A stretch of DNA of 64,000 nt, from positions 447,270 to 511,269 of the forward strand of contig CBDCYT010000007.1 of assembly GCA_965224325.1 (NCBI GenBank). Direction: 5' to 3'. The notes beneath the pieces are model-generated. The model ran no database searches and had not been told where the DNA came from. It was given only the letters and a program-made list of their open reading frames with translations. Shown here piece by piece: positions 45,072-53,968 of this stretch. The DNA comes from CBDCMJ01 sp965224325. GTDB taxonomy: Bacteria; Chloroflexota; Dehalococcoidia; Lucifugimonadales; UBA3495. How positions within the stretch are numbered: the stretch's first letter is position 1; each line of letters opens with the position of its first letter. A program made the translations under genes and the position numbers.

Positions 45072-46489
45072 TACTACAGTCGCAGATAAAAGGTGAGGCG
45101 GCGTTTGTAATGGCAGAGGCGGGCTCTGGCTTGATGGCGCCGCCTCCAGCGGGACCACTCCAGTACCGATTTCGCCGTGGGCCGGGGCTGCCATATTAGA
45201 CGGTACAGCAGCCGACGCACTTCGGGAACCGTCAGCGGAATCAGGGCTTCATCGCACTCTGACGCTCCCCCTTTTTGCCGCTGCCAAGCACGTTCGCCTG
45301 TTGCCTGACCACTGCCAGATAGGCGTGGGCCAGCATCGCCAGGGTGAAGTGGCGGTACCAGCCATCCCATTTACGCACTTCATACTGGTCCAGTCCCACC
45401 TGCCCTTTGGCCTCCTCAAAGCATTCCTCTATGCTCCATTGGCTTCCCGCCACCCGCACCAGGTTTTCCAGACCCGCATCAGTTGGCCCGAAACAAACGT
45501 AGTAGGCCAACTCCTCAGGCTGAGCAATGCTGCGCCGGGCCAGAAGCCAGTAGCCCTTGCCAGGTTCCTTCAGGGGCCGTATATCCACGACGGCCCAATC
45601 GTAGACCCTAGGCCCTTTGGCTCCGTCCCCGGCGCTGCACCTGACCCAGCCGGCTTCGTCAACCTGCGACGCCAGCCGGTCTGCCCGCACCTGTGTGGGC
45701 CCCTTCTCCGTCAGGGCCCACAGCTTCTCGTTGCGCTTGATGGCCAGCACATGGGGAATCTCCGCCCGTTCCAGCCACAGCCGAAGATTGCGGTCGCTGC
45801 CATACACCTCATCCCCGGTGGCCCAGCCGAAGGGGACTCCCGATTCCACCGCCCGTTCCAGCATCAGTTGCGCCAAGTGCCCCTTGGTCCGGAAGGCCAC
45901 CTCCTCTGGCACCCCGGCCTCCCGCCGCCGCTCCTGGTCATCAGCCCACACTTGAGGCAGGTACAGCTCCCGGTCCAGCAGCGTCCTGCCATTGGCTGAG
46001 GCATAAGCCAGAAACACGCCGACCTGACAGTTCTCGATCCGGCCCGCCGTGCCGCTGTACTGACGTTGCACCCCCACCGACTTGTCACCCTTCTTGAGGA
46101 ATCCGGTCTCGTCCACCACCAGCACCCCGTCAGCGTCAGCCAAGTGCTCGATCACGTAGGCTTTCAAGTCGTCGCGAACCAGGTCGGCATCCCACCGGTA
46201 GTTGTACAACAGGCGCTGCACCCCGTCGGGAGTGGCGTCGCCCGCCCGCTCCGCCAACTGCCAGCCGTTCTTCCGCTCCACCGGAGCAATCAGTCCCTTC
46301 AGATAGTCCAAGGCCCGCCGGCGAGGTTCCGACCGGTGAAACCGCCCCGCAATGCACCCATAAACTCCCTCAATCCCTTCGGCCCACCGTGCTACTTCCA
46401 ACACATCGTCCCTGTCCGTTGCCATCGCCTCACCTCACCCACTCCCGGAAGTCCCTCCATTCTACCAAGACCTATCTGCGACTGTAGTA
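45072..46489 (-). mobile_element. IS701-family insertion sequence with intact ends and TTAG duplication
   Basis: 1418 bp bounded by inverted repeats: the left end reads TACTACAGTCGCAGATA and the right end is its reverse complement (TATCTGCGACTGTAGTA ending at 46489). Direct 4-bp repeats TTAG flank it at 45068-45071 and 46490-46493, fitting the YTAR target rule of IS701 elements. It holds one transposase gene on the minus strand. The perfect duplication shows a simple, not very old insertion. Confidence 0.9.
45241..46425 (-). CDS. IS701-family DDE transposase, frameshifted near its C-terminus
   Basis: 394 residues beginning MATDRDDVLEVARWAEG. The DDE triad is visible: Asp in VLVVDETGFLKKG, Asp in WATGDEVYGSD and Glu in WSIEECFEEAKGQVGLDQYE. 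The final residues VLGSGKKGERQSAMKP look aberrant. The expected C-terminus (SECDEALIPLTVPEVRRLL) to YLRL continues in another frame to a TAG at 45074-45076 that lies inside the left inverted repeat, as in intact relatives. So a one-base shift at about 45255-45275 removes about 55 residues. Whether the shortened enzyme is active is uncertain. The element's ends are intact. Confidence 0.88.
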   Translation of the reverse strand: MATDRDDVLEVARWAEGIEGVYGCIAGRFHRSEPRRRALDYLKGLIAPVERKNGWQLAERAGDATPDGVQRLLYNYRWDADLVRDDLKAYVIEHLADADGVLVVDETGFLKKGDKSVGVQRQYSGTAGRIENCQVGVFLAYASANGRTLLDRELYLPQVWADDQERRREAGVPEEVAFRTKGHLAQLMLERAVESGVPFGWATGDEVYGSDRNLRLWLERAEIPHVLAIKRNEKLWALTEKGPTQVRADRLASQVDEAGWVRCSAGDGAKGPRVYDWAVVDIRPLKEPGKGYWLLARRSIAQPEELAYYVCFGPTDAGLENLVRVAGSQWSIEECFEEAKGQVGLDQYEVRKWDGWYRHFTLAMLAHAYLAVVRQQANVLGSGKKGERQSAMKP

Positions 46490-46733
46490 TTAGATAGTGT
46501 CGTCAAAATAGGTTGTTGGTGGAAAACGGTGCTATACCATTTTGCATCAAGGTCTATTGGAGATAGAAATTGCCGAGAGGGTTCAGAAACGACGACAGTT
46601 GCCTGAGTCAGACGAACCCAAATCACGATGCTTATTGGTCGCCTGGTGGGGTTTAGGGGCCGGATTCGCCGGGCTGCTCGGCGACTTTTGGGGAAGGATT
46701 CCAGGCATGGCGCACATAGAATTCTTCCTGGTG

Positions 46734-46760
46734 GCTGGTTCGATCCCAGCCGGGCCCACC
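46734..46760 (+). other. tRNA 3'-half-like fragment (T-arm plus acceptor strand), possible attachment-site relic
   Basis: GCTGG-TTCGATC-CCAGC makes a perfect T-arm with the invariant TTC and A58, followed by CGGGCCC and ACC, as a tRNA 3' end would. No matching GGGCCCG 5' acceptor strand, D-arm or anticodon arm lies upstream. Such isolated tRNA 3' ends are typical scars of integrase-mediated insertion at tRNA genes, and the P4-type integrase at 38.45 kb is a candidate source. No second copy of the fragment was seen in the window. The rest of 46494-47016 has no recognisable gene. Confidence 0.45.
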
Positions 46761-47016
46761 TAACTGGATAAAATCAAGAACCTTCACCATTACTTTCACT
46801 CTGGCGCTGTAATCAGCATCAGGCCCGACCTGGCAGTGAAACCTGCCGGGAGACGAGCGGCCAGTCAGTCCTGTAGCGGACGGAACTCCGCAGAAGCCCA
46901 GCGGGCCCGGCGTGGGTTTCTGCTTTGTGGCGCACCACTGACCTGTCAAGAACTTTCCGGGTTACCCATTCTTGTGATAAGTTCATCCTTCCTCTTTGTT
47001 CGCAGGAGTGTGCATT

Positions 47017-48423
47017 ATGAATGTCATCTGGATTGTTGCGGACACCTTTCGCCGGGACCACCTAGGCGCTTACGGCAATCCGACGATCAGAACACCCTCC
47101 CTGGATGGGCTGGCGGCCGGGGCGGTCCGGTTCGACCGGCACTACTCCGCCGGATTCCCGACCATGCCCACCAGGGCGGACCACCAGACGGGACGCTGGA
47201 CCATGTCCTTTATGGGATGGCAGCCTCTGCCTGCGGACGTGACCACGCTGGCGGAGATACTGGCCGGTCATGGCCTTCACACGGCGGCGGCGGTGGACAC
47301 GCCCTACTACTTGAGGGACGGGATGAACTATGACCGGGGATTCCAGTCCTTCTTCATGAACTGGGGGCAGGACACGCTCTGGTCCATGATCCCTCAGCCG
47401 GGCTATCATCACGAATCCCTGGACGTGCGGGAGGCATGGCGGTACGAATCGGACCGGAACGCGCCCAGCACATTCATGACAGCCATACGGTGGTTGCAGC
47501 GACATTACAAAGAGGACTTCTTTCTCTACGTAGACACCTGGGACCCTCACGAGCCCTGGGATGCCCCTCCCTATTACACGGAACTCTATTGGCCGGACTA
47601 CGACGGCGAACTGGTGCTGCCCCTGTACGGGAACTGGCACGACGTGCCGGGATATGAGGAAGCCACGCTTCGCAAGGGCCACGCCTCCTATTGCGGCGAG
47701 ATCACCATGGTCGACACCTGGCTGGGTTTCCTGCTGAGGTCGGTCGATAACATGGGCCTTTCGGACAGGACAACGGTTATTTTCACCACCGACCACGGCT
47801 TCTACTTCGGGGAGCACGGCGGCTTGTTCGGCAAGATGAACTCGGGAAAGTCCCCGGACGGAACGCTCCGGCCCTACGGAGAACCGGGATCAACGTGGGC
47901 CTACTCTCCCCTCTTCGAGGAACTCGTGCACATCCCGCTTCTGATCAAAGTCCCCGGACTGCCGCCGGGAACGTTCCAGGACCTGAGTTCGGCGGTGGAC
48001 GTCATGCCGACCGTACTGGACCTCTTGGGGATGGAGATCCCGGGCTTTGTTCAGGGCAGATCTCTGGCGCCCGGGATGCGAGAGGGTTCAACGCCCGGTT
48101 CGACGCGTGGAAGGGAGTTCGTTGTCAGCAGCATTCCCTTCGCCAACCCCGGCGATCCGGTCCATTCCGTGGACAACCTGCTCCGCCCCCTCTCCGATTA
48201 TCCCGTCACCACGGTCACCTCTGGAGACTGGAGCCTGCTGTACAGCCCCGAGGACGGCGTGTCGGAGCTTTACCACCTTCCCTCCGATCCGAGTCAGATC
48301 CGGAACGTAATAGCGACCCACAAAGACATTGCCGGGGAGATTCATCAACTCCTGGTCCGGTTTATGCGGGAGACCAGCGTGCCGGACCACCTGCTGACGC
48401 CTCGATTGGAGCTTCGGATTTAG
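47017..48423 (+). CDS. Sulfatase/alkaline-phosphatase-fold hydrolase with Thr at the nucleophile position
   Basis: A 468-residue protein of the sulfatase family. The ATG at 47017 (AGGAG at 47004-47008) begins MNVIWIVADTFRRDHLG, with metal ligands near Asp9. The nucleophile region reads FPTMPTR (47-53): Thr49 stands where sulfatases have Cys or Ser to be turned into formylglycine (C-x-P-S-R). Later metal motif FTTDHGFYFGEHGG is intact, as are SAVDVMPTVLDLLG and the C-terminal YHLPSDPSQIRN. Thr nucleophiles occur in the phosphopentomutase and phosphodiesterase branches of this superfamily, so it may hydrolyse a phosphate or phosphonate ester rather than a sulfate. No sulfatase-maturation enzyme or signal peptide is visible, so it is probably cytosolic. 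Confidence 0.85.
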   Translation: MNVIWIVADTFRRDHLGAYGNPTIRTPSLDGLAAGAVRFDRHYSAGFPTMPTRADHQTGRWTMSFMGWQPLPADVTTLAEILAGHGLHTAAAVDTPYYLRDGMNYDRGFQSFFMNWGQDTLWSMIPQPGYHHESLDVREAWRYESDRNAPSTFMTAIRWLQRHYKEDFFLYVDTWDPHEPWDAPPYYTELYWPDYDGELVLPLYGNWHDVPGYEEATLRKGHASYCGEITMVDTWLGFLLRSVDNMGLSDRTTVIFTTDHGFYFGEHGGLFGKMNSGKSPDGTLRPYGEPGSTWAYSPLFEELVHIPLLIKVPGLPPGTFQDLSSAVDVMPTVLDLLGMEIPGFVQGRSLAPGMREGSTPGSTRGREFVVSSIPFANPGDPVHSVDNLLRPLSDYPVTTVTSGDWSLLYSPEDGVSELYHLPSDPSQIRNVIATHKDIAGEIHQLLVRFMRETSVPDHLLTPRLELRI

Positions 48424-49133
48424 TTTCATTGCCGGCCACTGGCGTCCCCATTCAGAACCAACCGGGTGGTGAACGGAAACACAGAGCCGTGTAAAGCAGA
48501 GACCTCACCACACAATAGGTGAAGCGGGCTTGGACCGGGCGGTCCTGGCCGCCCGCCTGCCGGAGCACCCCGGCCGGTCAGTCTCGCAGCCGGATGCTGG
48601 AGGCGATTACCCAGCCCGGCGTGAAATGTACGGGGTGGTGAGGTACGATCACGGAACCAACTGGTGAAATCCTAGGTTGACTGCCCTTGCCGTTTTTCAA
48701 ATTCCCGCATCCTGACATTGGTATTTCATGGGAAAGACCCCGGATGTTATGCACAACGACAAGTTAGCGCCCGACGGCGGGCGAAATCCAGCCATTCCCC
48801 GGAGCGGAGACGTTGTCTGCTTCGGGTTCCTGACCTATTGCCTGCTACTGATGGTCGACGAACTGCCGCCGAAGAATGGTGGCGCCCTCGTGCGGGACTC
48901 GGTTGAGACCGTGGGAGATGATGCCGCGATTATGGCAAGCGTCCTGACCAATTGGAGGGTCCCAACCAGGTGTCGAGGGCGGGGGGAAGTTGGGCCGCTG
49001 GGGCGGAGAGAAAGTGTACCACCTGTGGTCATTGGCCAGCGTAAATGTCCGCGCCAGTTGTTCAGGGAAGATGTCACCCAAACCACTGTGGCAGCAGACC
49101 GGGCGGGGAAACCAGAACGGTTTCCGGGGCGGC
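48424..49133. other. Gene-poor stretch with probable IS21 flank
   Basis: About 700 bases between the sulfatase and an istB remnant. The part nearest the remnant probably is the non-coding end of a decayed IS21 element. A 151-codon frame from 48728 is open on the plus strand but has no recognisable family and overlaps this tail, so I do not call it. Confidence 0.35.
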
Positions 49134-49280
49134 CTATGCGTCGTCTGGGGAATGGGACGCAACGTTCTCCCGGCTGCGCCTGAGGCGGTAGCTGGGGCCG
49201 TTCATCTCCAGGATGTGGACGTGGTGGGTGAGACGGTTCAGCAGCGCGCCGGTCATGGGTTCTGTGCCGGAGATTTACCA
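49134..49280 (-). pseudogene. IS21-family istB 3' remnant
   Basis: On the minus strand the frame reads EPMTGALLNRLTHHVHILEM then NGPSYRLRRSRE and ends at TAG 49134-49136: this is the C-terminus of the IstB ATPase helper of IS21 elements. Everything upstream of it (Walker motifs, istA) is missing. It lies against the SNF2 gene, so an IS21 copy once sat here and was mostly deleted. Confidence 0.7.
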
Positions 49281-49405
49281 AGTCCATTGACCGCTGCGTT
49301 TGAAATGCGCCCAGTCCAGCCAAGCTGTTTTTGAAATCCACCCGCCCCTTGCCAAACCCCGGCCCCATAGTACACACTCACGCCCACATAGCATCGGACA
49401 ACGCC

Positions 49406-52400
49406 ATGCTCATCCTGCACGCCGCTCAAGACAAAGGAAACTTCGTCCTGTGGAGCGAGGACTCCGGGACATGCCTGACGCCGCCCGACCGGCAGACGGG
49501 TGGAAAACACCCCTATTGCGCTCAAGCCCATCTCATAGCCGAAGCGGCTGGCTTCGAAACGGATGACGACTGCTTCGCCAGCGCAATCGCTTGGCTGCCC
49601 AGCCGGGGCGACGCTCCCGTGCCGTCCAGCCCCATGGCCGGTCCGGTGCCCAAGTCGCGAGCCAAGCCCCGCATCAGGCCATGGACCGTAGCAACGCTCC
49701 GGCTGAGGCCGGAGCGAGTCGTCACGCTGCTGCAGACGTGCCACGGGCAGCAGGTCCTGAAACCGGGCATTGCCATCGGAACGGACCTGGCCTACTGGAC
49801 ACACGCCCTACAGCTGGCAGTCTCCCTGACGGCCCGGCAACAATTCCTGCCCAGCCTCTCCGAACGGGGCGGGCAGACCGTGGCGACATGGATTCCGGTG
49901 TTCATCGGCGAAGACGCACACCGGCTGGCCGAGCTGGCCGGACTGATGCCGGCGTCGGCCAGGGCGCTCACCGGCACAGGCACGACCGAACCGCCTGCCA
50001 TCGCAGCCCAGGCGGTCCTCCGGGAGTTCATAACAGCCCAGGTCGACCACCTTGCACGCGCCGGCACGGAACCCGATAACCCAACGCAACCGCAGTTCGA
50101 CTCCTCCCACGACGCCTGGCTGTGGGCCCTGGGCCATACCAACCCAGCGGTCCGGAGCAACCCGGCACAGCTCCAGCAGCTCCGCAGTCAGGTCGCCGAA
50201 TGGCAAAGGCCCCTGGCCATCGCCGCCAATTCTCCATACCGGCTCTGCCTCAGGCTGGAGGAGCCGCCGGAACCCAGCCCAGAGGACGAGACGCCCATCG
50301 TCCGGCAGGACGGCTGGCACCTGCGCTATCTGCTCCAGCCCCACGACGACCAGAGCCTACTGATCCCCGCCGAGGCCATCTGGAAAAATCAGGTCAACGG
50401 ACCCCACCCGGACTTCAACCCCGCCGAGTTCCTGTTGAGTTCCCTGGCCCAGGCCGGCTCGGTGTGTCCACCCATCACCGACAGCCTCAAGCGCAAGCGA
50501 CCTGCCGGGTACCGGTTGGACACCGGGGAGGCCTACGGGTTCCTGGAAAACCAGGCCGCCGCGCTGCAACAGGCCGGGTTCGGCGTGCTGCTGCCCGCCT
50601 GGTGGACCCGGCAGGGAACCAGGCCCAGGCCCGGCATCCGGGCCAGGGCCAAGACCCCGGCCATGCAGGGCGGCTCCGGGATGACTATGACCTCCCTGAT
50701 GGACCTCGACGTCGAGATCGCCCTGGGCGACCAGCCCATATCGGTGCGGGAACTGGAGGAACTGGCCGAGCTAAAGGTGCCGTTGGTGCGGTTCCGGGGC
50801 CAGTGGGTGGAGATCAACGCCGACGACATCCGGTCCGCCGCCGATTTCTGGCGCAACCGCAAGCAGGTCAGCCTGCGGGAAGTCGTGCAGATCGGGCTGG
50901 GCGCCGACCAGCGGTGCCAGGACGACAACGTCTCCCTGGCGGCCGAAGACTGGCTCCGTGACCTCCTGGAACGCCTTCAGCAGAAGGGCCGGATCGAACA
51001 GATGGACGCGCCCAAGGACTTCGCCGGCCAGCTCCGGCCCTACCAGGAGTTGGGCTATTCGTGGCTGGCTTTCCTGAGGAACTGGGGGCTGGGAGCCTGC
51101 CTGGCCGACGACATGGGCCTGGGCAAGACCGTCCAGACCCTGGCCACCCTGCAGCTGGACCGCCAGCAGGGCAACGACCGGCCCAACCTGCTGGTCTGCC
51201 CAACATCCGTAATCAACAACTGGCAGCGGGAGACTGCCAGGTTCACGCCGGACCTGCCCATGCTGCTGCACCACGGCCCGAACCGCCAGGGCGGGGCTGC
51301 CTTCCGGAGCCAGGCCGACGGCCACCTTCTGGTCATCACCAGCTACGGCACAATGAACCGAGACCGTGGACTGCTCGGCTCCGTCCCCTGGCGGGCGGTC
51401 ATCCTGGATGAGGCCCAGAACATCAAAAACCCGGCGTCCCAGCAGGCCCGGACCGCCCAGGGACTCCCGGCCGACTACCGGATAGCCCTGACCGGCACGC
51501 CGGTGGAGAACCATGTCGGCGACCTCTGGTCCATCATGCAGTTCCTGAACCCCGGCCTCCTGGGTTCCCAAACCGAGTTCAAGCGCAACTACTTCCAGCC
51601 CATCCAGACTGATCGGGACGGAGCGGCGGCGGCCCGCCTCCAGAAAGCCACCGGTCCCTTCATCCTGCGCCGCCTGAAGACCGACCGGTCCATCATCGAC
51701 GACCTGCCCGACAAGAGCGAGACCAAGCAGTACTGCAACCTGACCAGGGAGCAGGCAACGCTCTACCAGGCCGTGTTGCGTGAGGCGGAGACCCGGCTGG
51801 AATCCGCCGAGGGCATGAAACGCCGGGGTTCCATCCTGGACACCCTGACCAAGCTCAAGCAGGCCTGCAACCATCCCCGCCAGCTGCTCAGCGACAACTC
51901 CGCCATCACCGGCCGCTCAGGCAAGCTGGCCCGCCTACAGGAAATCCTCGATGAGGTTTTGCCCGCCGGCGACCGGGTGCTGCTGTTCAGCCAGTTCGCC
52001 GAGATGGGAGCCATCCTGCAGCAGCACGTGCAGGAGACCTACGGCCTCGAAACCCCCTTCCTCCACGGCGGCGTCACCCGGAAACAGCGGGACCGGATGG
52101 TGGAACGTTTCCAAAACGACCCCGACGGCCCGCAGGTCTTCGTACTGTCCCTCAAGGCCGGTGGCTCCGGTCTCAACCTGCCCCGGGCCAACCACGTGAT
52201 CCACTACGACCGGTGGTGGAACCCAGCCGTGGAGAACCAGGCCACCGACCGGGCCTTCCGCATCGGCCAGACCAAGGACGTCCACGTCCACAAGCTGATC
52301 TGCGCTGGCACACTGGAGGACCGCATCGACCTCATGATCGAAATCAAGCAGGAAACTGCCGACCAGGTGGTGGGACCCACCTCGGAACGGTGGCTCACCG

Positions 52401-52459
52401 AGCTCTCCAACGCCGAACTCCGGGACGTGCTGGCTCTCAGCGCGAACCCGGAGGACTGA
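49406..52459 (+). CDS. SNF2-family (Swi2/Snf2) ATPase, bacterial SNF2-SWIM pair
   Basis: A 1017-residue ATPase. The first about 530 residues form the region of bacterial SNF2 proteins (DUF3670-like, with SVRELEELAELKVPLVRFRG), followed by the two RecA domains. These have Walker A GLGKT with Lys574, DEAQ box 668-671, LTGTPVENHVGDLWS, and motifs V-VI (VFVLSLKAGGSGLNL, RAFRIGQ). The ATG at 49406 begins MLILHAAQDKGNFVLW, typical for the family; the longer frame from 49331 has no support and the ribosome site is weak. A SWIM zinc-finger gene follows after 40 bases, the same pairing as Bacillus subtilis ywqA-ywqB. Moves along or remodels DNA or nucleoprotein; the biological role of this pair is not established. 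All helicase motifs intact. Confidence 0.9.
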   Translation: MLILHAAQDKGNFVLWSEDSGTCLTPPDRQTGGKHPYCAQAHLIAEAAGFETDDDCFASAIAWLPSRGDAPVPSSPMAGPVPKSRAKPRIRPWTVATLRLRPERVVTLLQTCHGQQVLKPGIAIGTDLAYWTHALQLAVSLTARQQFLPSLSERGGQTVATWIPVFIGEDAHRLAELAGLMPASARALTGTGTTEPPAIAAQAVLREFITAQVDHLARAGTEPDNPTQPQFDSSHDAWLWALGHTNPAVRSNPAQLQQLRSQVAEWQRPLAIAANSPYRLCLRLEEPPEPSPEDETPIVRQDGWHLRYLLQPHDDQSLLIPAEAIWKNQVNGPHPDFNPAEFLLSSLAQAGSVCPPITDSLKRKRPAGYRLDTGEAYGFLENQAAALQQAGFGVLLPAWWTRQGTRPRPGIRARAKTPAMQGGSGMTMTSLMDLDVEIALGDQPISVRELEELAELKVPLVRFRGQWVEINADDIRSAADFWRNRKQVSLREVVQIGLGADQRCQDDNVSLAAEDWLRDLLERLQQKGRIEQMDAPKDFAGQLRPYQELGYSWLAFLRNWGLGACLADDMGLGKTVQTLATLQLDRQQGNDRPNLLVCPTSVINNWQRETARFTPDLPMLLHHGPNRQGGAAFRSQADGHLLVITSYGTMNRDRGLLGSVPWRAVILDEAQNIKNPASQQARTAQGLPADYRIALTGTPVENHVGDLWSIMQFLNPGLLGSQTEFKRNYFQPIQTDRDGAAAARLQKATGPFILRRLKTDRSIIDDLPDKSETKQYCNLTREQATLYQAVLREAETRLESAEGMKRRGSILDTLTKLKQACNHPRQLLSDNSAITGRSGKLARLQEILDEVLPAGDRVLLFSQFAEMGAILQQHVQETYGLETPFLHGGVTRKQRDRMVERFQNDPDGPQVFVLSLKAGGSGLNLPRANHVIHYDRWWNPAVENQATDRAFRIGQTKDVHVHKLICAGTLEDRIDLMIEIKQETADQVVGPTSERWLTELSNAELRDVLALSANPED

Positions 52460-52499
52460 TGGAAGGCAACCCAGGCTCTTCTCCGACGCAGGAACGACG

Positions 52500-53417
52500 A
52501 TGATTTACAACGACCACATATACACCAAGCCAATCGAAGTCAGAGGCGGCATCAGGGCCGGGTCGAAACGCGGCGCCTTCGGCTCCAGCTGGTGGGCCAA
52601 GCGGTGGCTCCAGATCCTTGAGGAGTTCCAAATCGGCACTCGCCTCGACCGTGGCCGCTCGTATGCCCGCCGGGGACAGGTCATGTCCATCGACGTCCAG
52701 CCCGGGGGCGTCACGGCCAAGGTGCAGGGCTCCCGTAAGCGTCCCTACAACGTGAACATCGAGGTCCGGACCATCAGTCCGCCGGATTGGGAGCGTCTCC
52801 AGGCGGCCATGGCTGAACAGCCCATAATCGCCGCCAGCCTGCTGTCGGGCCGCATGCCGGACAACATCGAGGAGTGCTTCCGGGTCGTCGGCCTGTCCAT
52901 GTTCCCCGACCGTCAGGACGACCTGGAGACGGACTGCTCCTGTCCCGACTGGTCCAACCCATGCAAGCACGTCGCCGCCGTGTATCTGCTGCTGGGCGAG
53001 GAGTTCGACCGGGACCCCTTCCTGGTTTTTAGAATGCGGGGTATGGACCGGGAGGACCTGCTGGGCCCAGAGTTCCGCCGCTCCGCCCAGACCCTGGATG
53101 GACTCGCACTGCCCGCCGAGCCCCTGCCGCCGGAACCCGGGGACTTCTGGTCCAACCCTCTGATGGCGTTGCGGGAAAAGGAGCATTCCGGCCCTGCCGT
53201 CATACCCGAACTGGCTGCCGCCCTGCCGCAGCACCTGGGCCGGTTCCCGCTATGGCGGGGCAACCGTGAATTACTCCCAGCCCTGAAGGACATCTACCGC
53301 GCCGCCTCGCAACGGGCAGCCGGGCTCCACATGGGGCTGGCGGAACCGCCGGTCAATGTAGCGCCGGGGTGCGAGGCGGCGCAGGCACGGGCCACAACCA
53401 CGGCTCCCGTCCGCTAG
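52500..53417 (+). CDS. SWIM zinc-finger protein, partner of SNF2 ATPase
   Basis: 305 residues. After an N-terminal beta-rich part (FGSSWWAKRWLQILEE, GRSYARRGQVMSIDVQPGG) the SWIM motif C-x-C-x6-C-x-H is Cys146, Cys148, Cys155 and His157 (DCSCPDWSNPCKH). AGGA lies six bases before the ATG. SWIM domains bind DNA or protein and this gene is a regular companion of the SNF2 gene just upstream. Its stop codon TAG (53415-53417) is part of a CTAG that belongs to the target site of an adjacent IS701-like remnant, and the last residues (AAQARATTTAPVR) are of low complexity. So the natural C-terminus may have been cut by that insertion. The motif itself is intact. Confidence 0.85.
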   Translation: MIYNDHIYTKPIEVRGGIRAGSKRGAFGSSWWAKRWLQILEEFQIGTRLDRGRSYARRGQVMSIDVQPGGVTAKVQGSRKRPYNVNIEVRTISPPDWERLQAAMAEQPIIAASLLSGRMPDNIEECFRVVGLSMFPDRQDDLETDCSCPDWSNPCKHVAAVYLLLGEEFDRDPFLVFRMRGMDREDLLGPEFRRSAQTLDGLALPAEPLPPEPGDFWSNPLMALREKEHSGPAVIPELAAALPQHLGRFPLWRGNRELLPALKDIYRAASQRAAGLHMGLAEPPVNVAPGCEAAQARATTTAPVR

Positions 53418-53877
53418 TATTACAACGACGGTTGGCATGATAGTATGAGCGGGTAGTTAGGGAAGGCTTGGGCAGGTGAGGCAGGGAAGTGGATGCTGCG
53501 GCTTTCGAGCAGGGGTACGGGGCCTTTCAGGATTTTCACGCTTACTTCGCTCCGCTATTTGGCGCGGGGAGACGCGGGGCCACAGCCGCCATTATCTGCA
53601 GGCCCTGCTGGTGCAGTCCGGGGAGCGGCGCAACGCCGAGAATCTGTCGGAGACGGTTCCGGCGTCAGCCAGGGTGATGCAGCGGTTTCTCACCGAATCG
53701 CCTTGGGATGATGACGCAGTCATGGGACGCCTGCAGGAGTACCTGGGGCCTCGGCTGGGTCCTCCGGAGGCGGTGTGGGTGCTGGACGGCAGCGACTTCC
53801 CCTCCCTGCTGGGTAGCCGGACCTGGTTTGTTACCTACGTCAGCCGTGTTCTGGTCCCCTTCTCGTTGTTCAGCTAG
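53418..53877 (+). pseudogene. IS701-like element remnant: left end and transposase N-terminus
   Basis: Begins with TATTACAACGACGGTTGG next to CTAG, the same end as the mini-element at 58.34 kb. The transposase start reads DAAAFEQGYGAFQDFHAYFA in one frame, then moves at about 53570 to another (HYLQALLVQSGERRNAENLS and WVLDGSDFPS). It ends in unrelated sequence at 53877. So only about 130 residues of a roughly 400-residue enzyme survive, with a frameshift. Confidence 0.7.
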
Positions 53878-53940
53878 GCTAGTATTGCCTGGCGGAAGCC
53901 CAGCTTGTATAGCCTCACAGGGTCAAAGAGCACGTCTGTC

Positions 53941-53961
53941 CCGCGTCAAGCATTCTTGCCG
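53941..53961 (+). repeat. 21-bp repeat, copy 1 (second copy at 62856-62876)
   Basis: CCGCGTCAAGCATTCTTGCCG is identical in both places. Here it lies eight bases before the left end of the integrase-core element; at 62.86 kb it lies inside ISAs1 transposase sequence. It may mark recombination between transposon remnants or a shared ISAs1 scrap. Confidence 0.65.
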
Positions 53962-53968
53962 GTCCCTG

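Noticed and set aside
46734..46930. Permuted tRNA gene, with the 3' half before a GGGCCCG 5' half at about 46903
   Set aside because: The downstream GGGCCCG is not followed by a U at position 8, a D-arm or an anticodon arm, and the spacing is too long. Only the 3' half is tRNA-like.
48728..49183. A 151-codon open frame on the plus strand
   Set aside because: No family resemblance, no good ribosome site, and it overlaps the istB remnant tail on the opposite strand.
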